In this document: positions 7,835 to 17,206 of the stretch, in pieces
How the letters are laid out: each line of letters opens with the position of its first letter
Position numbering within the stretch: the stretch's first letter is position 1
Source of the DNA: Desulfuromonas sp.
Lineage (GTDB): Bacteria; Desulfobacterota; Desulfuromonadia; Desulfuromonadales; BM501
Direction of reading: 5' to 3'
NCBI RefSeq assembly: GCF_002868845.1
Contig: NZ_PKUB01000048.1
Coordinates: 11,489 to 46,822 of the forward strand
Length of the DNA: 35,334 bases
Program-made: the position numbers and the translations under genes
Notes under the pieces: generated by a model
Databases searched by the model: none
Told to the model about the DNA's origin: nothing
The model's input: the letters and a program-made list of their open reading frames with translations, nothing else

Positions 7835-9112
7835 TCAATGCGGAGCCGGCGGGACGCCGATTTCGCCCTCTTCTTTGGGCCGGCAGGGAAGGACCAGGTT
7901 GAGGATCACCCCGGCCAGGCCCGCCAGGCCGATCCCCTTGAACGATACCGCCCCCAGGGAGAGTTCCATGCCGCCGATGCCGCACACCAGGATCAGCGCC
8001 ACAACCGCCAGGTTGCGCGGTTCGAGCAGGTCCTGGCCGGCGCGCACGAGGGTGTTGAGGCCGACCACGGCGATCGCCCCGAACAGCAGCAGCATGATCC
8101 CGCCCATGACCGGCACAGGCACCGTCTGCAGCAGGGCGCCGACCTTGCCGACGAAGGCGAGCAGGATGGCGCAGAGGGCGGCCCAGGTCATGACCGCCGG
8201 GTTGAAGACCCGGGTCAGGGCGACCGCGCCGGTCACTTCCGAGTAGGTGGTGTTGGGCGGACCGCCGCAGAAGGCGGCCAGCGAGGTGGCCAGGCCGTCG
8301 CCGAGCATGGTGCGGTGGACCCCCGGCTGCCGGAGGTAGTTTTTCCCCGAGACGGAGGAGATCGCCAGGAGGTCGCCGAAATGCTCGATGGCCGGGGCGA
8401 TCGCCACGGGCAGGATGTAGATGATCGCCTGGGCGTGGAACCGGGGCAGGACGAAGGCGGGGACGGCGATCCAGGGGGCGGCGGCAACGGCGGTGAAATC
8501 GACCAGGCCGAAGGCGAGGCTCAGGAGGTAGCCGACGACCAGACCGCTGAGGATCGGCAGCAGTCGCAGCATCCCCCGCCCCTTGAGGGAGACCAGGACG
8601 GTCACGGCGAGGGCGCTCAGCGACACGACCAGGGCCGTGCTTTGCGGCACCAGCTGCAGGGCGCCGTCGCCGCTGCGGCCGTTGGCCATGTGCACCGCCA
8701 CCGGGGCGAGGATCAGGCCGATGACCATGATCACCGGGCCGGTCACCACCGGCGGGAAGATCCGGGCGACGACCCGGGTGCCCCGCCAGGAGACGATCAG
8801 GCTGAGGACCACGTAAAAGATTCCGGCGGCCGCCAGCCCCGACATGGTCGCGGGAATCCCCCAGGTCTGCACCCCGTAGATGATCGGGGCGATGAAGGCG
8901 AAGGAGGAGGCGAGAAAGACAGGCACCTGGCCGCGGGTCACCAGCTGGAAAAGGAGGGTTCCTGCGCCGGCGGTGAAGAGGGCCACGTTGGGGTCGAGCC
9001 CGGTCAGCAGAGGCACCAGCACCAGTGCGCCGAAGGCGACGAAGAGCATCTGCGCGCCGAGCAGGGCGTCCTTGCCGCGAAACCGGTAGTCGGTCTGGGA
9101 CGGTTCCGTCAT
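7835..9112 (-). CDS. uraA: uracil permease (NCS2/NAT family)
   Basis: A 425-aa inner membrane protein with about 12-14 hydrophobic segments. FLASSFAFIAPIIYG and the C-terminal half containing EHFGDLLAISSVSGKNY (the conserved Glu-His region of the NAT family) and FCGGPPNTTYSEVTGAVALTR are typical of UraA uracil:proton symporters. The adjacent upp gene (10 bases upstream, same strand) supports uracil as the substrate. The start at 9112 has AGGGG just before it. It is very probably co-transcribed with upp for pyrimidine salvage. Confidence 0.92.
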   Translation of the reverse strand: MTEPSQTDYRFRGKDALLGAQMLFVAFGALVLVPLLTGLDPNVALFTAGAGTLLFQLVTRGQVPVFLASSFAFIAPIIYGVQTWGIPATMSGLAAAGIFYVVLSLIVSWRGTRVVARIFPPVVTGPVIMVIGLILAPVAVHMANGRSGDGALQLVPQSTALVVSLSALAVTVLVSLKGRGMLRLLPILSGLVVGYLLSLAFGLVDFTAVAAAPWIAVPAFVLPRFHAQAIIYILPVAIAPAIEHFGDLLAISSVSGKNYLRQPGVHRTMLGDGLATSLAAFCGGPPNTTYSEVTGAVALTRVFNPAVMTWAALCAILLAFVGKVGALLQTVPVPVMGGIMLLLFGAIAVVGLNTLVRAGQDLLEPRNLAVVALILVCGIGGMELSLGAVSFKGIGLAGLAGVILNLVLPCRPKEEGEIGVPPAPH

Positions 9113-9122
9113 GAGGCCCCTC

Positions 9123-9749
9123 TTACTTGGTGCCGAAAATCTTGTCCCCGGCGTCGCCGAGCCCGGGCAGGATGTACCCCTTCTCGTTGAGCCGCTCGTC
9201 GACCGACGCCACGTAGATATCGACGTCGGGATGGGCCTCCCGGAGGCGTTCGATCCCTTCGGGGGCCGCCACCAGGAAGAGTCCCTTGATCTGCCGGCAG
9301 CCCGCCTTCTTTAGCAGGTCGATGGCGGCGACCAGGCTGCCGCCGGTGGCGAGCATCGGGTCGAGCACGAGGGCCGTGCGGTCGGCCATCCGGCGGGTCA
9401 TTTTCTCGAAGTAGCAGACCGGCTCGAGCGTCTCTTCGTCGCGGTACAGGCCGATCACGCTGACCCGGGCGCTCGGGATCAGGCTGAGCACGCCGTCCAT
9501 CATCCCGAGCCCGGCCCGCAGGATCGGCACCACGGTCACCTTGATCCCCTTGAGCTGCTCCACCGTCACCGGTCCGGCCCAGCCGGTAATCGAGCAGGGC
9601 TCGGTCTCGAGGTCCGCGGTCGCCTCGTAGGTCAGCAGCCGCGCCACCTCGGAGGCCAGCTCGCGGAAATCCTTGGTACTGATGTTCTTCTTGCGCATCA
9701 GGCCCAGCTTGTGCCGGACCAGGGGGTGCTTCACTTCGACGACGGCCAC
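9123..9749 (-). CDS. upp: uracil phosphoribosyltransferase
   Basis: A 208-aa enzyme converting uracil and PRPP to UMP. Visible motifs are [13 protein letters not shown], the PRPP-binding loop [11 protein letters not shown] and the uracil-binding C-terminus [18 protein letters not shown]. The GTG at 9749 is chosen because AAGGAGG lies at 9755-9761, and it gives the family's usual length; a longer frame to 9797 adds an unlikely N-terminus. It forms an operon with uraA. Confidence 0.95.
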   Translation of the reverse strand: MAVVEVKHPLVRHKLGLMRKKNISTKDFRELASEVARLLTYEATADLETEPCSITGWAGPVTVEQLKGIKVTVVPILRAGLGMMDGVLSLIPSARVSVIGLYRDEETLEPVCYFEKMTRRMADRTALVLDPMLATGGSLVAAIDLLKKAGCRQIKGLFLVAAPEGIERLREAHPDVDIYVASVDERLNEKGYILPGLGDAGDKIFGTK

Positions 9750-9797
9750 GGCGGCCTCCTTGTCAAACGGTTGTTTCTGTGAAAGAGAGCTCGCCAA

Positions 9798-9825
9798 AGT
9801 CTACCAAGGCTGGGCGGGAAGGCAA
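9798..9825 (-). promoter_or_regulatory. putative promoter of upp-uraA
   Basis: On the minus strand TTGCCT (9820-9825) and TAGACT (9798-9803) are separated by 16 bases, giving a transcript start near 9791 and a leader of about 40 bases. Matches to the sigma-70 consensus are moderate (4/6 at -10). Confidence 0.3.
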
Positions 9826-9897
9826 AGGGAGCGGGGGGTGCGGCCCGCCTTCAGTCGGCTATACTCTGAGGGTGCCCGGGCCGCCGCCGGGAGTAAT

Positions 9898-9960
9898 TTG
9901 TTAGCTTTGTGTTAGGGCGCTACTTGGCGGTTGACGGGCATTGAAGGGGTAGAGTATCGT
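9898..9960 (+). promoter_or_regulatory. putative promoter region of the phosphate permease, with a Pho-box-like direct repeat
   Basis: Two 7-base direct repeats, TTGTTAG (9898-9904) and GTGTTAG (9909-9915), are 4 bases apart: the 7-4-7 spacing of a Pho box, though the sequence differs from the enterobacterial CTGTCAT. Downstream, TTGACG (9931-9936) and TATCGT (9955-9960), spaced 18, form a plausible -35/-10 pair. A PhoB-type control of a phosphate permease would make sense but is inference. Confidence 0.35.
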
Positions 9961-10028
9961 TGGGCCGCTTGGGCGAACAGAAACCTGGCTGGATCCTAAC
10001 ACATTAGACGGAAGGGCTATTTCGAGCT

Positions 10029-12293
10029 ATGGGCACTGAAATCTTAATGGTCGGCGTCGGCATCCTCGTCCTCGTCGCCGTGTTCGACATCATGGTCGGG
10101 GTCAGCAACGACGCGGTGAACTTCCTCACGCCCTCGATCGGCTCGCGGGTGGCACCGAGGACGGTGATCATGCTCATCGCCAGCCTTGGCATCCTTGCCG
10201 GGGTGACCTTCTCCAGCGGCATGATGGAGGTGGCGCGCAAGGGGATCTTCCATCCGCAGTTCTTCACCATGCCGGAGCTGTTGACGATTTTCCTGGCCGT
10301 CATGCTCACCGACATCATCCTCCTCGACCAGTTCAACACCTACGGCCTGCCGACCTCGACAACGGTCTCCATCGTCTTCGAACTGCTCGGCGCAGCGGTG
10401 GCCGTCTCCCTGCTCAAGATCGTCCAGGCCGGCGACAGCCTTGTCACCGTGGTGGAGTACATCAACACCGCCAAGGCGATCACCATCATCATGGGGATCC
10501 TCTTCTCGGTGGCGATCTCGTTCTTCTTCGGCGCCCTCGTCCAGTTCCTCACCCGCCTCCTCTTCACCTTCGACTACCAGCAGCGCATCAAGCGCTACGG
10601 GGCCCTCTGGGGCGGGGTGGCCCTCTCCTCGATCACCTACTTCATCCTCGTCAAGGGGGCCAAGGGGGCTTCCTTCATGAGCAAGGCCGATGTCGCCTGG
10701 ATCAAGGCGAACTGGCTGCTGCTCATCGGAGTGATCTTCGTCGTCTCGGCCATCCTCCTGGCGATCCTGCAGGCGCTGAAGTTCAACATACTCAAGCCGA
10801 TCGTTCTGGTCGGGACCTTCGCCCTGGCGATGGCCTTCGCCGCCAACGACCTGGTCAACTTCATCGGGGTGCCGATGGCCGGTGTCCACGCCTACACCTC
10901 GGCGATGGCGACCGCAGACCCGCTCACCGTGACCATGGGAGCTTTAGCCGAGAAGGTTCCGGCCCAGACGACTTATCTGCTGATTGCCGGCGGCATCATG
11001 GTGTTGACCATGTGGCTGTCGCGCAAGGCACGCACGGTCACGGCGACCTCGATCAACCTTAGCCAGCAGGAAGAGGGCAACGAGCGTTTCGAGTCGATTT
11101 TCCTCTCGCGCGCCATCGTGCGCCTGGTGCTCAATACCCTCGATATGGTCAAGGGCGTCTTCCCCCAGTCGCTACGGACCGTGGTCAGGGACCGCCTCGA
11201 TCCGGCCAACGCCCCCAAGGTCGAGATGGTCGAGGGGCGCCCCTCCTTCGACTTGCTGCGCGCCTCGGTCAACCTGATGGTCGCCAGCGCCGTGGTCTCC
11301 TACGCGACGGCCAACAAGCTTCCCCTTTCGACGACCTACGTCACCTTCATGGTCGCCATGGGGACCTCCTTCGCCGACAAGGCATGGGGCCGGGAAAGCG
11401 CGGTCTACCGCGTCACCGGCGTGTTGACCGTCGTCGGCGGCTGGTTCATGACCGCCATTATCGCCTTCACCTTCGCCGGCCTCTTTGCGACGGTCATTTT
11501 CTACGCCAAAGGGTTCGGAGTGCTTCTGCTGGCGGTGTTTGCGGTCTACCTGATCTGGAACACCCACCGCAAGCACCGTGTCATGGAAGAGGAGGCGCAG
11601 AAAGGCGAGGTCTTCAACCTCGAGAAGGTCAAGGACCCGCACGAGTGCGTCGAGACCACCTTCAAGCACATGAGCTTCCTGCTCAAGGAAATCCACCAGT
11701 CCCTCGACAAGACCCTCGACGGGCTCTTCAAGCAGAACTTCGACCAGATCGGGGTGGAGCGCAAGAAGCTGATCAAGTCGCAGCAGTGGTCGAACATCAT
11801 CAGCGCCAACGTCTTCAAGGCGATGCGCCTGCTCGAACAGCAGGGGGTGGCCGTCTCCCACAAGTATCCGCAGACCATCCGGCGCCTGCAGAAACTCTCC
11901 GACGGGCACCGCGACATCGTGCTGCGTGCCTACACCCACATCGGCAATCACCACAAGGGGCTGTTGCCGGAGCAGGTCGAGGAGCTCGAGCAGGTGCGCA
12001 GGAAGCTCGGCGTGATCCTCGGCGAGGTCGAGAGCACCTTCGATCGCATGCAGACCAGCAACGTCGAGCGGCTGCGCGAGCTCGACGCGGACCTGCGGGC
12101 CTACGCCAACGAGCTCAACGACCGCCAGGTGCCGCGCATCAAGGACATTACCTCCAAGACCCGCCTGAGCATCCTCTACTACGCCATCGTCGGCAACGCG
12201 ATGATGCTCTCCAAGCAGAACCTGGAGCTGGTGGAGATCTTCGACGAGTCGTTCGGAGCCCTCTCGGATAAGGGGGGGGCGGGGGGGCGCTAG
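10029..12293 (+). CDS. PiT-family inorganic phosphate permease with C-terminal PhoU-like domain
   Basis: A 754-aa protein. The two PiT signature repeats are visible as GVSNDAVNFLTPSIGSR near the N-terminus and AFAANDLVNFIGVPMAGV about 250 residues later. LPTSTTVSIVFELLG and LPLSTTYVTFMVAMG are the paired pore motifs. Around residues 500-520 the last membrane helix gives way to a long soluble alpha-helical part (KVKDPHECVETTFKHMSFLL... to the end) resembling PhoU/DUF47. Such PiT-PhoU fusions occur in Bacteroidetes and Deltaproteobacteria. It moves phosphate (possibly as metal-phosphate) across the inner membrane using an ion gradient. The ATG at 10029 is preceded by GGAAGGG. A strong terminator follows the genuine TAG stop. 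Confidence 0.92.
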   Translation: MGTEILMVGVGILVLVAVFDIMVGVSNDAVNFLTPSIGSRVAPRTVIMLIASLGILAGVTFSSGMMEVARKGIFHPQFFTMPELLTIFLAVMLTDIILLDQFNTYGLPTSTTVSIVFELLGAAVAVSLLKIVQAGDSLVTVVEYINTAKAITIIMGILFSVAISFFFGALVQFLTRLLFTFDYQQRIKRYGALWGGVALSSITYFILVKGAKGASFMSKADVAWIKANWLLLIGVIFVVSAILLAILQALKFNILKPIVLVGTFALAMAFAANDLVNFIGVPMAGVHAYTSAMATADPLTVTMGALAEKVPAQTTYLLIAGGIMVLTMWLSRKARTVTATSINLSQQEEGNERFESIFLSRAIVRLVLNTLDMVKGVFPQSLRTVVRDRLDPANAPKVEMVEGRPSFDLLRASVNLMVASAVVSYATANKLPLSTTYVTFMVAMGTSFADKAWGRESAVYRVTGVLTVVGGWFMTAIIAFTFAGLFATVIFYAKGFGVLLLAVFAVYLIWNTHRKHRVMEEEAQKGEVFNLEKVKDPHECVETTFKHMSFLLKEIHQSLDKTLDGLFKQNFDQIGVERKKLIKSQQWSNIISANVFKAMRLLEQQGVAVSHKYPQTIRRLQKLSDGHRDIVLRAYTHIGNHHKGLLPEQVEELEQVRRKLGVILGEVESTFDRMQTSNVERLRELDADLRAYANELNDRQVPRIKDITSKTRLSILYYAIVGNAMMLSKQNLELVEIFDESFGALSDKGGAGGR

Positions 12294-12329
12294 GCGGCGG
12301 CCGTCCGAAGAAGATCATTGGGAAAAGTC

Positions 12330-12359
12330 GAGGGGGCTTCGCACAAGCGGAGCCCCCTC
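12330..12359. terminator. hairpin terminator between PiT permease and PHP gene
   Basis: A 13-bp stem with one T-G wobble (12330-12342 with 12347-12359) encloses an ACAA loop. It is GC-rich (GAGGGGGCT/AGCCCCCTC) and followed by TGTCTTT. It can serve both convergent genes. Confidence 0.75.
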
Positions 12360-12474
12360 TGTCTTTGGGTTCGGGGAGAGCTTGGCGACCCGGCGAATTG
12401 CCGGAGGTCACGGGGTGAGAGGGAACACGCAGGGGAGGGGACCGGAAGAGCCTTGACGCGATGGCTCGGGGGGC

Positions 12475-13317
12475 TCATTTCATCATTTTAACGAGCCATT
12501 TCGGCGGCGGGACTTTTACGCCCCTCTTGTAAAGGCGCCTTGCCATTTCATAAAAATTATGGTGAATCAGGGAGAGGCGGGGCAAAAATCCAAAGAGCCT
12601 GTGCCGGGGCTTGAACGTTCCATCCGGCCGGAGGTCCCATCCCTTCGTGAATAGTTTGTATTCACCGCCGGCCAGGGAGGAAAGTATGGCCTTTTCGGAG
12701 AGAGCTGTTCCCTCCCGACGCATCTCAATGGCAGGGAACCTGTCTTTTTCGCGGAAGCCGTGGGTGTCTCGGCTGGCGAGAAATCGGCCTTTGAAATCGG
12801 CTCTTTTTGCCTGTGCGACGATGCCACGGTTCGGAGCGTACCTGATGTCGTGACGCAGGTTCCAGGCTTCTATGAAATCGAAGCCTTGGAGCGTTTCATT
12901 TCCGAAATCTCCAATAACTCTTGAGGGGTGGTGCAGAATGGAAAAACCTCCCTGTTTTCGGACCGCCTCAAGAAAGGGTTGGATGGCCATTCCGGTCTTG
13001 GGGAGGTCGAAAAAGGTCTCTATCCCGACCACGCCTATGTGGATCTCGCGGTCATCGATTCGGAAAGAGTACTCCATCCCGGGGATAAACGTAATTTTGT
13101 CGTTTCCGCGGCATTGCGCCAAATAACGCTGAAACTTTTGCTCACAGAATCCGGCGTCATGCTCTGTTAAAACGACAAAACTCAGGCCGTGGCTTCTGGC
13201 CCAGTCAGCGATTTCATCAAGGGTTTTTTCTCCGTCATATGAAAAAACGGAATGGGAATGGTAGATGCCTCGGGTCGATTCCCTTTGGCGGGAGGTATGG
13301 TCTGTGGTTTTAGACAT
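12475..13317 (-). CDS. PHP-domain metal-dependent phosphoesterase
   Basis: A 280-aa protein with the PHP-family metal ligands: HSHSVFSYDG (HxH), TEHD, GMEYS, ILHHPS and SRDTHG in the expected order. PHP enzymes hydrolyse phosphoesters through a trinuclear metal site, and the substrate is not evident. It has no signal peptide or membrane segment. The C-terminal 70 residues (RLFGFLPRLSLIHHNFYEMARRLYKRG) are basic and may touch membrane or nucleic acid. Its base composition is clearly lower in GC than the flanking genes, as for the next two genes, with which it shares strand. A role in surface-polysaccharide metabolism is suggested only by context. Confidence 0.8.
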   Translation of the reverse strand: MSKTTDHTSRQRESTRGIYHSHSVFSYDGEKTLDEIADWARSHGLSFVVLTEHDAGFCEQKFQRYLAQCRGNDKITFIPGMEYSFRIDDREIHIGVVGIETFFDLPKTGMAIQPFLEAVRKQGGFSILHHPSRVIGDFGNETLQGFDFIEAWNLRHDIRYAPNRGIVAQAKRADFKGRFLASRDTHGFREKDRFPAIEMRREGTALSEKAILSSLAGGEYKLFTKGWDLRPDGTFKPRHRLFGFLPRLSLIHHNFYEMARRLYKRGVKVPPPKWLVKMMK

Positions 13318-13377
13318 GCATTCGGTATGAGGATGTCCTGATTGATAGCCGTGTCGGTCCGTTGTCGATTTCTGGCT

Positions 13378-14424
13378 TTAAAAGTTGTCTACCCTTTCCC
13401 CCGATAGCGTCACGGACTCTCCGGTTTGCGCCATGTTCTCCACGTCTTCTGACGCGACGAAAACATCATCGAAAACCCTGAAAAAATAGCCCGTTGTCGT
13501 TTCCGGCCTGCTGAGGGGTTCATTTAAAACAAAATGCCTGATGCACATTTCGGGCATGTTGAAATTGTAGTAGGCCCTTGCGGATTCAGTGCTTGAAAAT
13601 CTTGGGTTGATTTCGAAAATTACGGGACCCCGGTCCGTTAATCGCAATTGCAGGTTCGACGGGCCGACAAGGCCGATTGCCCTGGCAACTTTTTCACAAT
13701 ACTGGGAAATTCTGGGGTCGTCAACGACCTGTGCCTTGTGGGTGAGACCGTGGCCCAGTCTCCTTTTCATGGCAATGCTTCCAACCGGGTTGCTGTCGGA
13801 GTCACAAAAACACCCCACGGTGTACTCCTCGTCATCGGGGAAGAGGTATTCCTGCAGGACCGGGTGTTTGATTTTCGCCAAAGCATGAGCAAGGTTCTCT
13901 TTTTCTCTGACGATCGAAAGGTTTTTCGATCCTGCACCGAAACGGTCTTTGACGACGTAGGGCAGAGGGACTTCTTTCAAAAAATTTTCAAGATCGTCTT
14001 TTTCTTCTGGAATCGCTGACTTCGGATGGTCGAATCCATATTCCTTGAGAAATACCGCCAGCCTCCACTTGTCTTTCGCGATGTCCAGGGCTTTCGGGGG
14101 GGGCGCCACCACGTATGCCCCCGTCTCCCTTTCTATCGAGGCGGCCTGTTTCGATAAAACCTCCATCTCAGCCATGTTGCCCGTCATGATAATGTGCACG
14201 TTCTCTTTTTTGACGATGTCGATTATTTTTTGAACATAATCGCTGCTGCCCGCAGGGGGGACGGTGTAGGACTTTTCCGTTCGGTACAGTCCCGCAGACA
14301 TGTGACTGCAATCGCAGGCGATAATCTTTAATGCCATTTTGGATTGCCTGAGCGCTTTCCAAAAAAGAATCGCCTGCTCCCCTCCGGCCCCTGTGATCAA
14401 TACATGTGTGCTCTTTGTTTTCAT
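13378..14424 (-). CDS. ATP-grasp enzyme (carbamoyl-phosphate-synthase-like)
   Basis: A 348-aa protein starting MKTKSTHVLITGAGGEQAIL, a Rossmann-like preATP-grasp domain. The ATP-grasp fold follows: LPYVVKDRFGAGSKNLSIV (ATP-binding Lys and glycine loop), VLQEYLFPDDEEYTVGCF, and the Mg-binding VIFEINPRFSST. Enzymes of this type ligate a carboxylate to an amine or thiol and are common in capsule and O-antigen clusters. The exact substrate cannot be read from sequence. AAGGGAT precedes the ATG. It lies between the PHP gene (60-base gap) and the sugar transferase gene (82-base gap) on the same strand, in the low-GC block. Confidence 0.8.
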   Translation of the reverse strand: MKTKSTHVLITGAGGEQAILFWKALRQSKMALKIIACDCSHMSAGLYRTEKSYTVPPAGSSDYVQKIIDIVKKENVHIIMTGNMAEMEVLSKQAASIERETGAYVVAPPPKALDIAKDKWRLAVFLKEYGFDHPKSAIPEEKDDLENFLKEVPLPYVVKDRFGAGSKNLSIVREKENLAHALAKIKHPVLQEYLFPDDEEYTVGCFCDSDSNPVGSIAMKRRLGHGLTHKAQVVDDPRISQYCEKVARAIGLVGPSNLQLRLTDRGPVIFEINPRFSSTESARAYYNFNMPEMCIRHFVLNEPLSRPETTTGYFFRVFDDVFVASEDVENMAQTGESVTLSGERVDNF

Positions 14425-14506
14425 ATCCCTTTTCTTTGTGAAATGGGGCGCTAGACAGAAGGGCTCCGTTCGGTTTTGCCGGGGCCCATAGCGCTTTCGT
14501 TGCTTC

Positions 14507-15103
14507 TCAGGAGGTTTTCTTCAGCCGCGACGGAAGCATCTGCCCGGGCGGATGGATGCCTTTCCGCTTGAAAACCTTCATGGCGGTAAGGTAAAGAATC
14601 TTGGCGTCTGTCCACAGGGAATGGTTGTCGACATACCATAAATCAAGTTTGAACTTTTCCTCCCAGTCGATGGCGTTTCTGCCGTTGACCTGGGCCCATC
14701 CCGTAATGCCGGGCCGCACCTGATGCCGCCTCATTTGCTCCGGAGTGTAGATCTCAAGGTACTCCATTTTCAAAGGCCGCGGGCCGACCAGACTCATGTC
14801 TCCCCTCAGGACGTTAAACAACTGGGGCAATTCGTCCAGGCTGGTTTTGCGCAGAACCTTGCCCAGTTTTGTAAGCCGGTCCTTTCCCGGAAGAAGAACG
14901 CCATTGGCGTCACGCGTTTCATCCATCGTCCTGAACTTGTAGATTCGAAAGGGCTTTCCCGCTAATCCGGGGCGTCTTTGGTCAAACAACACGGGCCGCC
15001 CCATTGTCATCCAGATAACCAGGGCTGTCGCCAGCATTGCCGGGGATAAAAGAATTATCCCGAGAAAAGAAAAGAGACGATCAGTAAAACTTTTGATTTT
15101 CAT
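14507..15103 (-). CDS. monotopic phosphoglycosyl transferase (PglC/WcaJ-type sugar transferase)
   Basis: A 198-aa protein with one N-terminal hydrophobic re-entrant helix ([19 protein letters not shown]) and the family core: [50 protein letters not shown] and [14 protein letters not shown]. The Asp-Glu pair in SLDELPQ is the catalytic dyad of small PglC-type enzymes, which move a sugar-1-phosphate from a UDP-sugar to undecaprenyl phosphate at the cytoplasmic face and start glycan assembly. The length fits the minimal family. No strong ribosome binding site was seen. A 438-base region without a gene lies upstream. Confidence 0.9.
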   Translation of the reverse strand: MKIKSFTDRLFSFLGIILLSPAMLATALVIWMTMGRPVLFDQRRPGLAGKPFRIYKFRTMDETRDANGVLLPGKDRLTKLGKVLRKTSLDELPQLFNVLRGDMSLVGPRPLKMEYLEIYTPEQMRRHQVRPGITGWAQVNGRNAIDWEEKFKLDLWYVDNHSLWTDAKILYLTAMKVFKRKGIHPPGQMLPSRLKKTS

Positions 15104-15541
15104 ATGGATATTCGGCGGGTTGAGTATTCATTCGCGTATCGACCAAAGCGGGAATGCGTTTCCCCCTTTGTCGCCACCGGAATGATTGGTCTGCCTCCTC
15201 ATTCCGGCAGGGTCGGGGGCTCTGAAGGGTGGATTCCTGAGCTTCCACTTCTTTCCTTAGAGCCTACTAAAGTTTTAACACGAGAAACCCTCCTGTCAAT
15301 TCAACCCGCCTGTGAAGGTTTACCCGCCTCCGGGCTTTTCCCTCATGCCGAGGCGCGCAGGGGAGCGATGCGGCCCCAGGGAAACCCGTTTCCGGGGGAA
15401 TTCCTCGCCAGGGGAGGGGCCGGAAACCGTCCGAGAGCAGACGCCTTATTGCAAGCACAATCTTAAGGTTGACGAATAGCAATAAAATACAGTAACTTAC
15501 GTTGCCGTTTTGTTGAAACAGATAGCGCAATGGTGGACGCC
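15104..15541. other. gene-free region between divergent sugar transferase and SPOR protein genes
   Basis: No convincing gene is present; short open frames here lack ribosome binding sites and family resemblance. The right edge has TTGACG at 15469-15474 and an AT-rich stretch to 15497, a weak promoter candidate for the SPOR-domain gene. The sharp GC rise across the region marks the edge of the low-GC polysaccharide block. Confidence 0.4.
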
Positions 15542-16837
15542 ATGAAAAAGTATTTCCCTATCGCTTTGCTGGCAGCTTTGGTCGTCTTCGCTCCGGCCGT
15601 ACACGGGGCCGGAGGGGATAGCCCGTCGGCCACGGTCCATATGCAGCGCGGGCGACTCCAGGTCCGCCAGGGGCGCCTCTTCGAGGGGCTGCAGGAGTAT
15701 CGCCACGTCGCCCGCAAGGGGCAGTCGAACTCCCGCCTTCACAGGGACATGGCCCTGACCCTTTACCAACTGGGGCTGCTGGGCGAGGCCACCGCCGAGA
15801 TGGAAAAGGCGGCGGGATTGTCCGAAAAACCCGAAGAGTTCGACCTCGGCCTCGGCGTCCTTTACCTGGCCGGCGGGCGCATGGAAGAGAGCAAGGAGCG
15901 TTTGAGCGCCGCCCTGTTCAGAGACCCCGCCCTCGCCGTCGCCTATTATTATCTCGGGGAGCTTTACCTGAAGGCCGAAGAGCCGGGAATGGCCTGGTTC
16001 GCCGCGCAAAGGGCCCGGAATCTTGGCCTGCAAAGCGAGGAACTGCTTCGCAGGCTGGAACTCCGGGGGCCGGCTCCCCGGGAGCGGGACGCGGCTGCCG
16101 ACGATCTCTGCCTGAGGCAGGCGTTCACGGCCGAGCGGAAAAAGGCCGAGGCTTTGCAGCGCAGGATGGCGACGGATATCTCCTGGGGGGGACTTCTCTC
16201 TTTGCGCAGGGCGTCGGCGCCCGACTTTCCAGGATCCTGCAGGCCGGACGACCTTCCCGCTCCCGTTGAAACCGCACTCGCGGGCCTGGAACCGTTCTCT
16301 TCGCCGGTGACGGTCGAGACCGAGCGCGGTTTTTACGTCGTGCAGCGGCTGTTGCCCTACAGCGAGGAGAATTGGCGGGCGCAACTGGCCGGCCGGACAG
16401 CTGTTGTCGTCAGGGCTCTCGAAAGGGTGGAGACGCCTCTCCCGCCCTCGCCTCCGGAGCCGACTCCCGAAAAATCGAAGGCAAAGATTCAGGAAGAGGC
16501 TCTGGCGCAGGTAGCTGCGCAGGTAAAGAAGCAGGCAGCGGCGAAGGCAGGGAGGCGGGTTTCCCTGCCCCTCTCCGAGTCGGTCCCCGCCCGCCGGCAG
16601 GCCGAAGGCCGGTTCGTGCTCCACGCCGGATGCTTTAAAAACGACGAGAGAGCCTACTCCCTGGTGGCCAAGTTGAAGAGCCTGGGCCTCTCCAGTTTTA
16701 CGAAAGAAATTCCCAGGAAGGACGGCGGCGTGCTGTTGGGCGTCGTGGCGGACCTTTATCCCAGCCTCGCCGAGGCCGAAAAGGCCAAGGAACTACTCCG
16801 CGGCAAGAACCTCGATTCGTTCATCTCGCCCAAGTAG
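15542..16837 (+). CDS. exported TPR protein with C-terminal SPOR domain
   Basis: A 431-aa protein starting MKKYFPIALLAALVVFAPAVHG, a Sec signal peptide. Residues of about 35-170 form tetratricopeptide-like repeats (ARKGQSNSRLHRDMALTLYQLG..., LGLGVLYLAGGRMEESKERL, AVAYYYLGELYLKAEEPGMA). A Pro/Lys/Ala-rich linker follows. The last 75 residues (RFVLHAGCFKNDERAYSLVAKLKSLG...) are a SPOR domain, which binds denuded peptidoglycan. The start at 15542 is preferred to the in-frame ATG 12 bases upstream because the charged n-region MKK fits a signal peptide. It is probably periplasmic; the role may be envelope or division-site scaffolding. TAG is the genuine stop. Confidence 0.78.
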   Translation: MKKYFPIALLAALVVFAPAVHGAGGDSPSATVHMQRGRLQVRQGRLFEGLQEYRHVARKGQSNSRLHRDMALTLYQLGLLGEATAEMEKAAGLSEKPEEFDLGLGVLYLAGGRMEESKERLSAALFRDPALAVAYYYLGELYLKAEEPGMAWFAAQRARNLGLQSEELLRRLELRGPAPRERDAAADDLCLRQAFTAERKKAEALQRRMATDISWGGLLSLRRASAPDFPGSCRPDDLPAPVETALAGLEPFSSPVTVETERGFYVVQRLLPYSEENWRAQLAGRTAVVVRALERVETPLPPSPPEPTPEKSKAKIQEEALAQVAAQVKKQAAAKAGRRVSLPLSESVPARRQAEGRFVLHAGCFKNDERAYSLVAKLKSLGLSSFTKEIPRKDGGVLLGVVADLYPSLAEAEKAKELLRGKNLDSFISPK

Positions 16838-17206
16838 ACGGACCGGCGGGGCGGCTTTGCCGTCCTGCCTGGTTCCCCGCGAATGCCCTCCTCACCGCAG
16901 ATCGTTCGAGTCAGCCGAAGGCTCGCTGCGCCCGGACATCCGGCCCCGAACGCCTCAACCGGCCCGTTCCGCTTCGGCGGCGAGGGGACGGCCGGGCATC
17001 GCCCGATCCCCTTTCCGCAAATCCCCAAGAACCATAACCTCCCGGGGTGTCCGCTGTGCAGGCGAGCGCTCGGGGCCGGGACGCTTTTCGATTCCCGTGC
17101 TTTTTGCCGGCAGGAGGTTTCCCCCGGTGCCGGCTTGTAATCGACCCGTTTCCTTGTACTAATTAGAGAAGGCGCGTACCGATACCTGCATGGAAAAGGG
17201 AGAGCC
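16838..17206. other. gene-free region upstream of the disulfide oxidoreductase
   Basis: No gene is supported in these 369 bases. An inverted repeat GCCGGCA/TGCCGGC (17106-17112 and 17128-17134) precedes a weak promoter candidate, TTGTAA (17135-17140) and ACTAAT (17158-17163) with 17-base spacing. These could drive the oxidoreductase gene. Confidence 0.35.
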
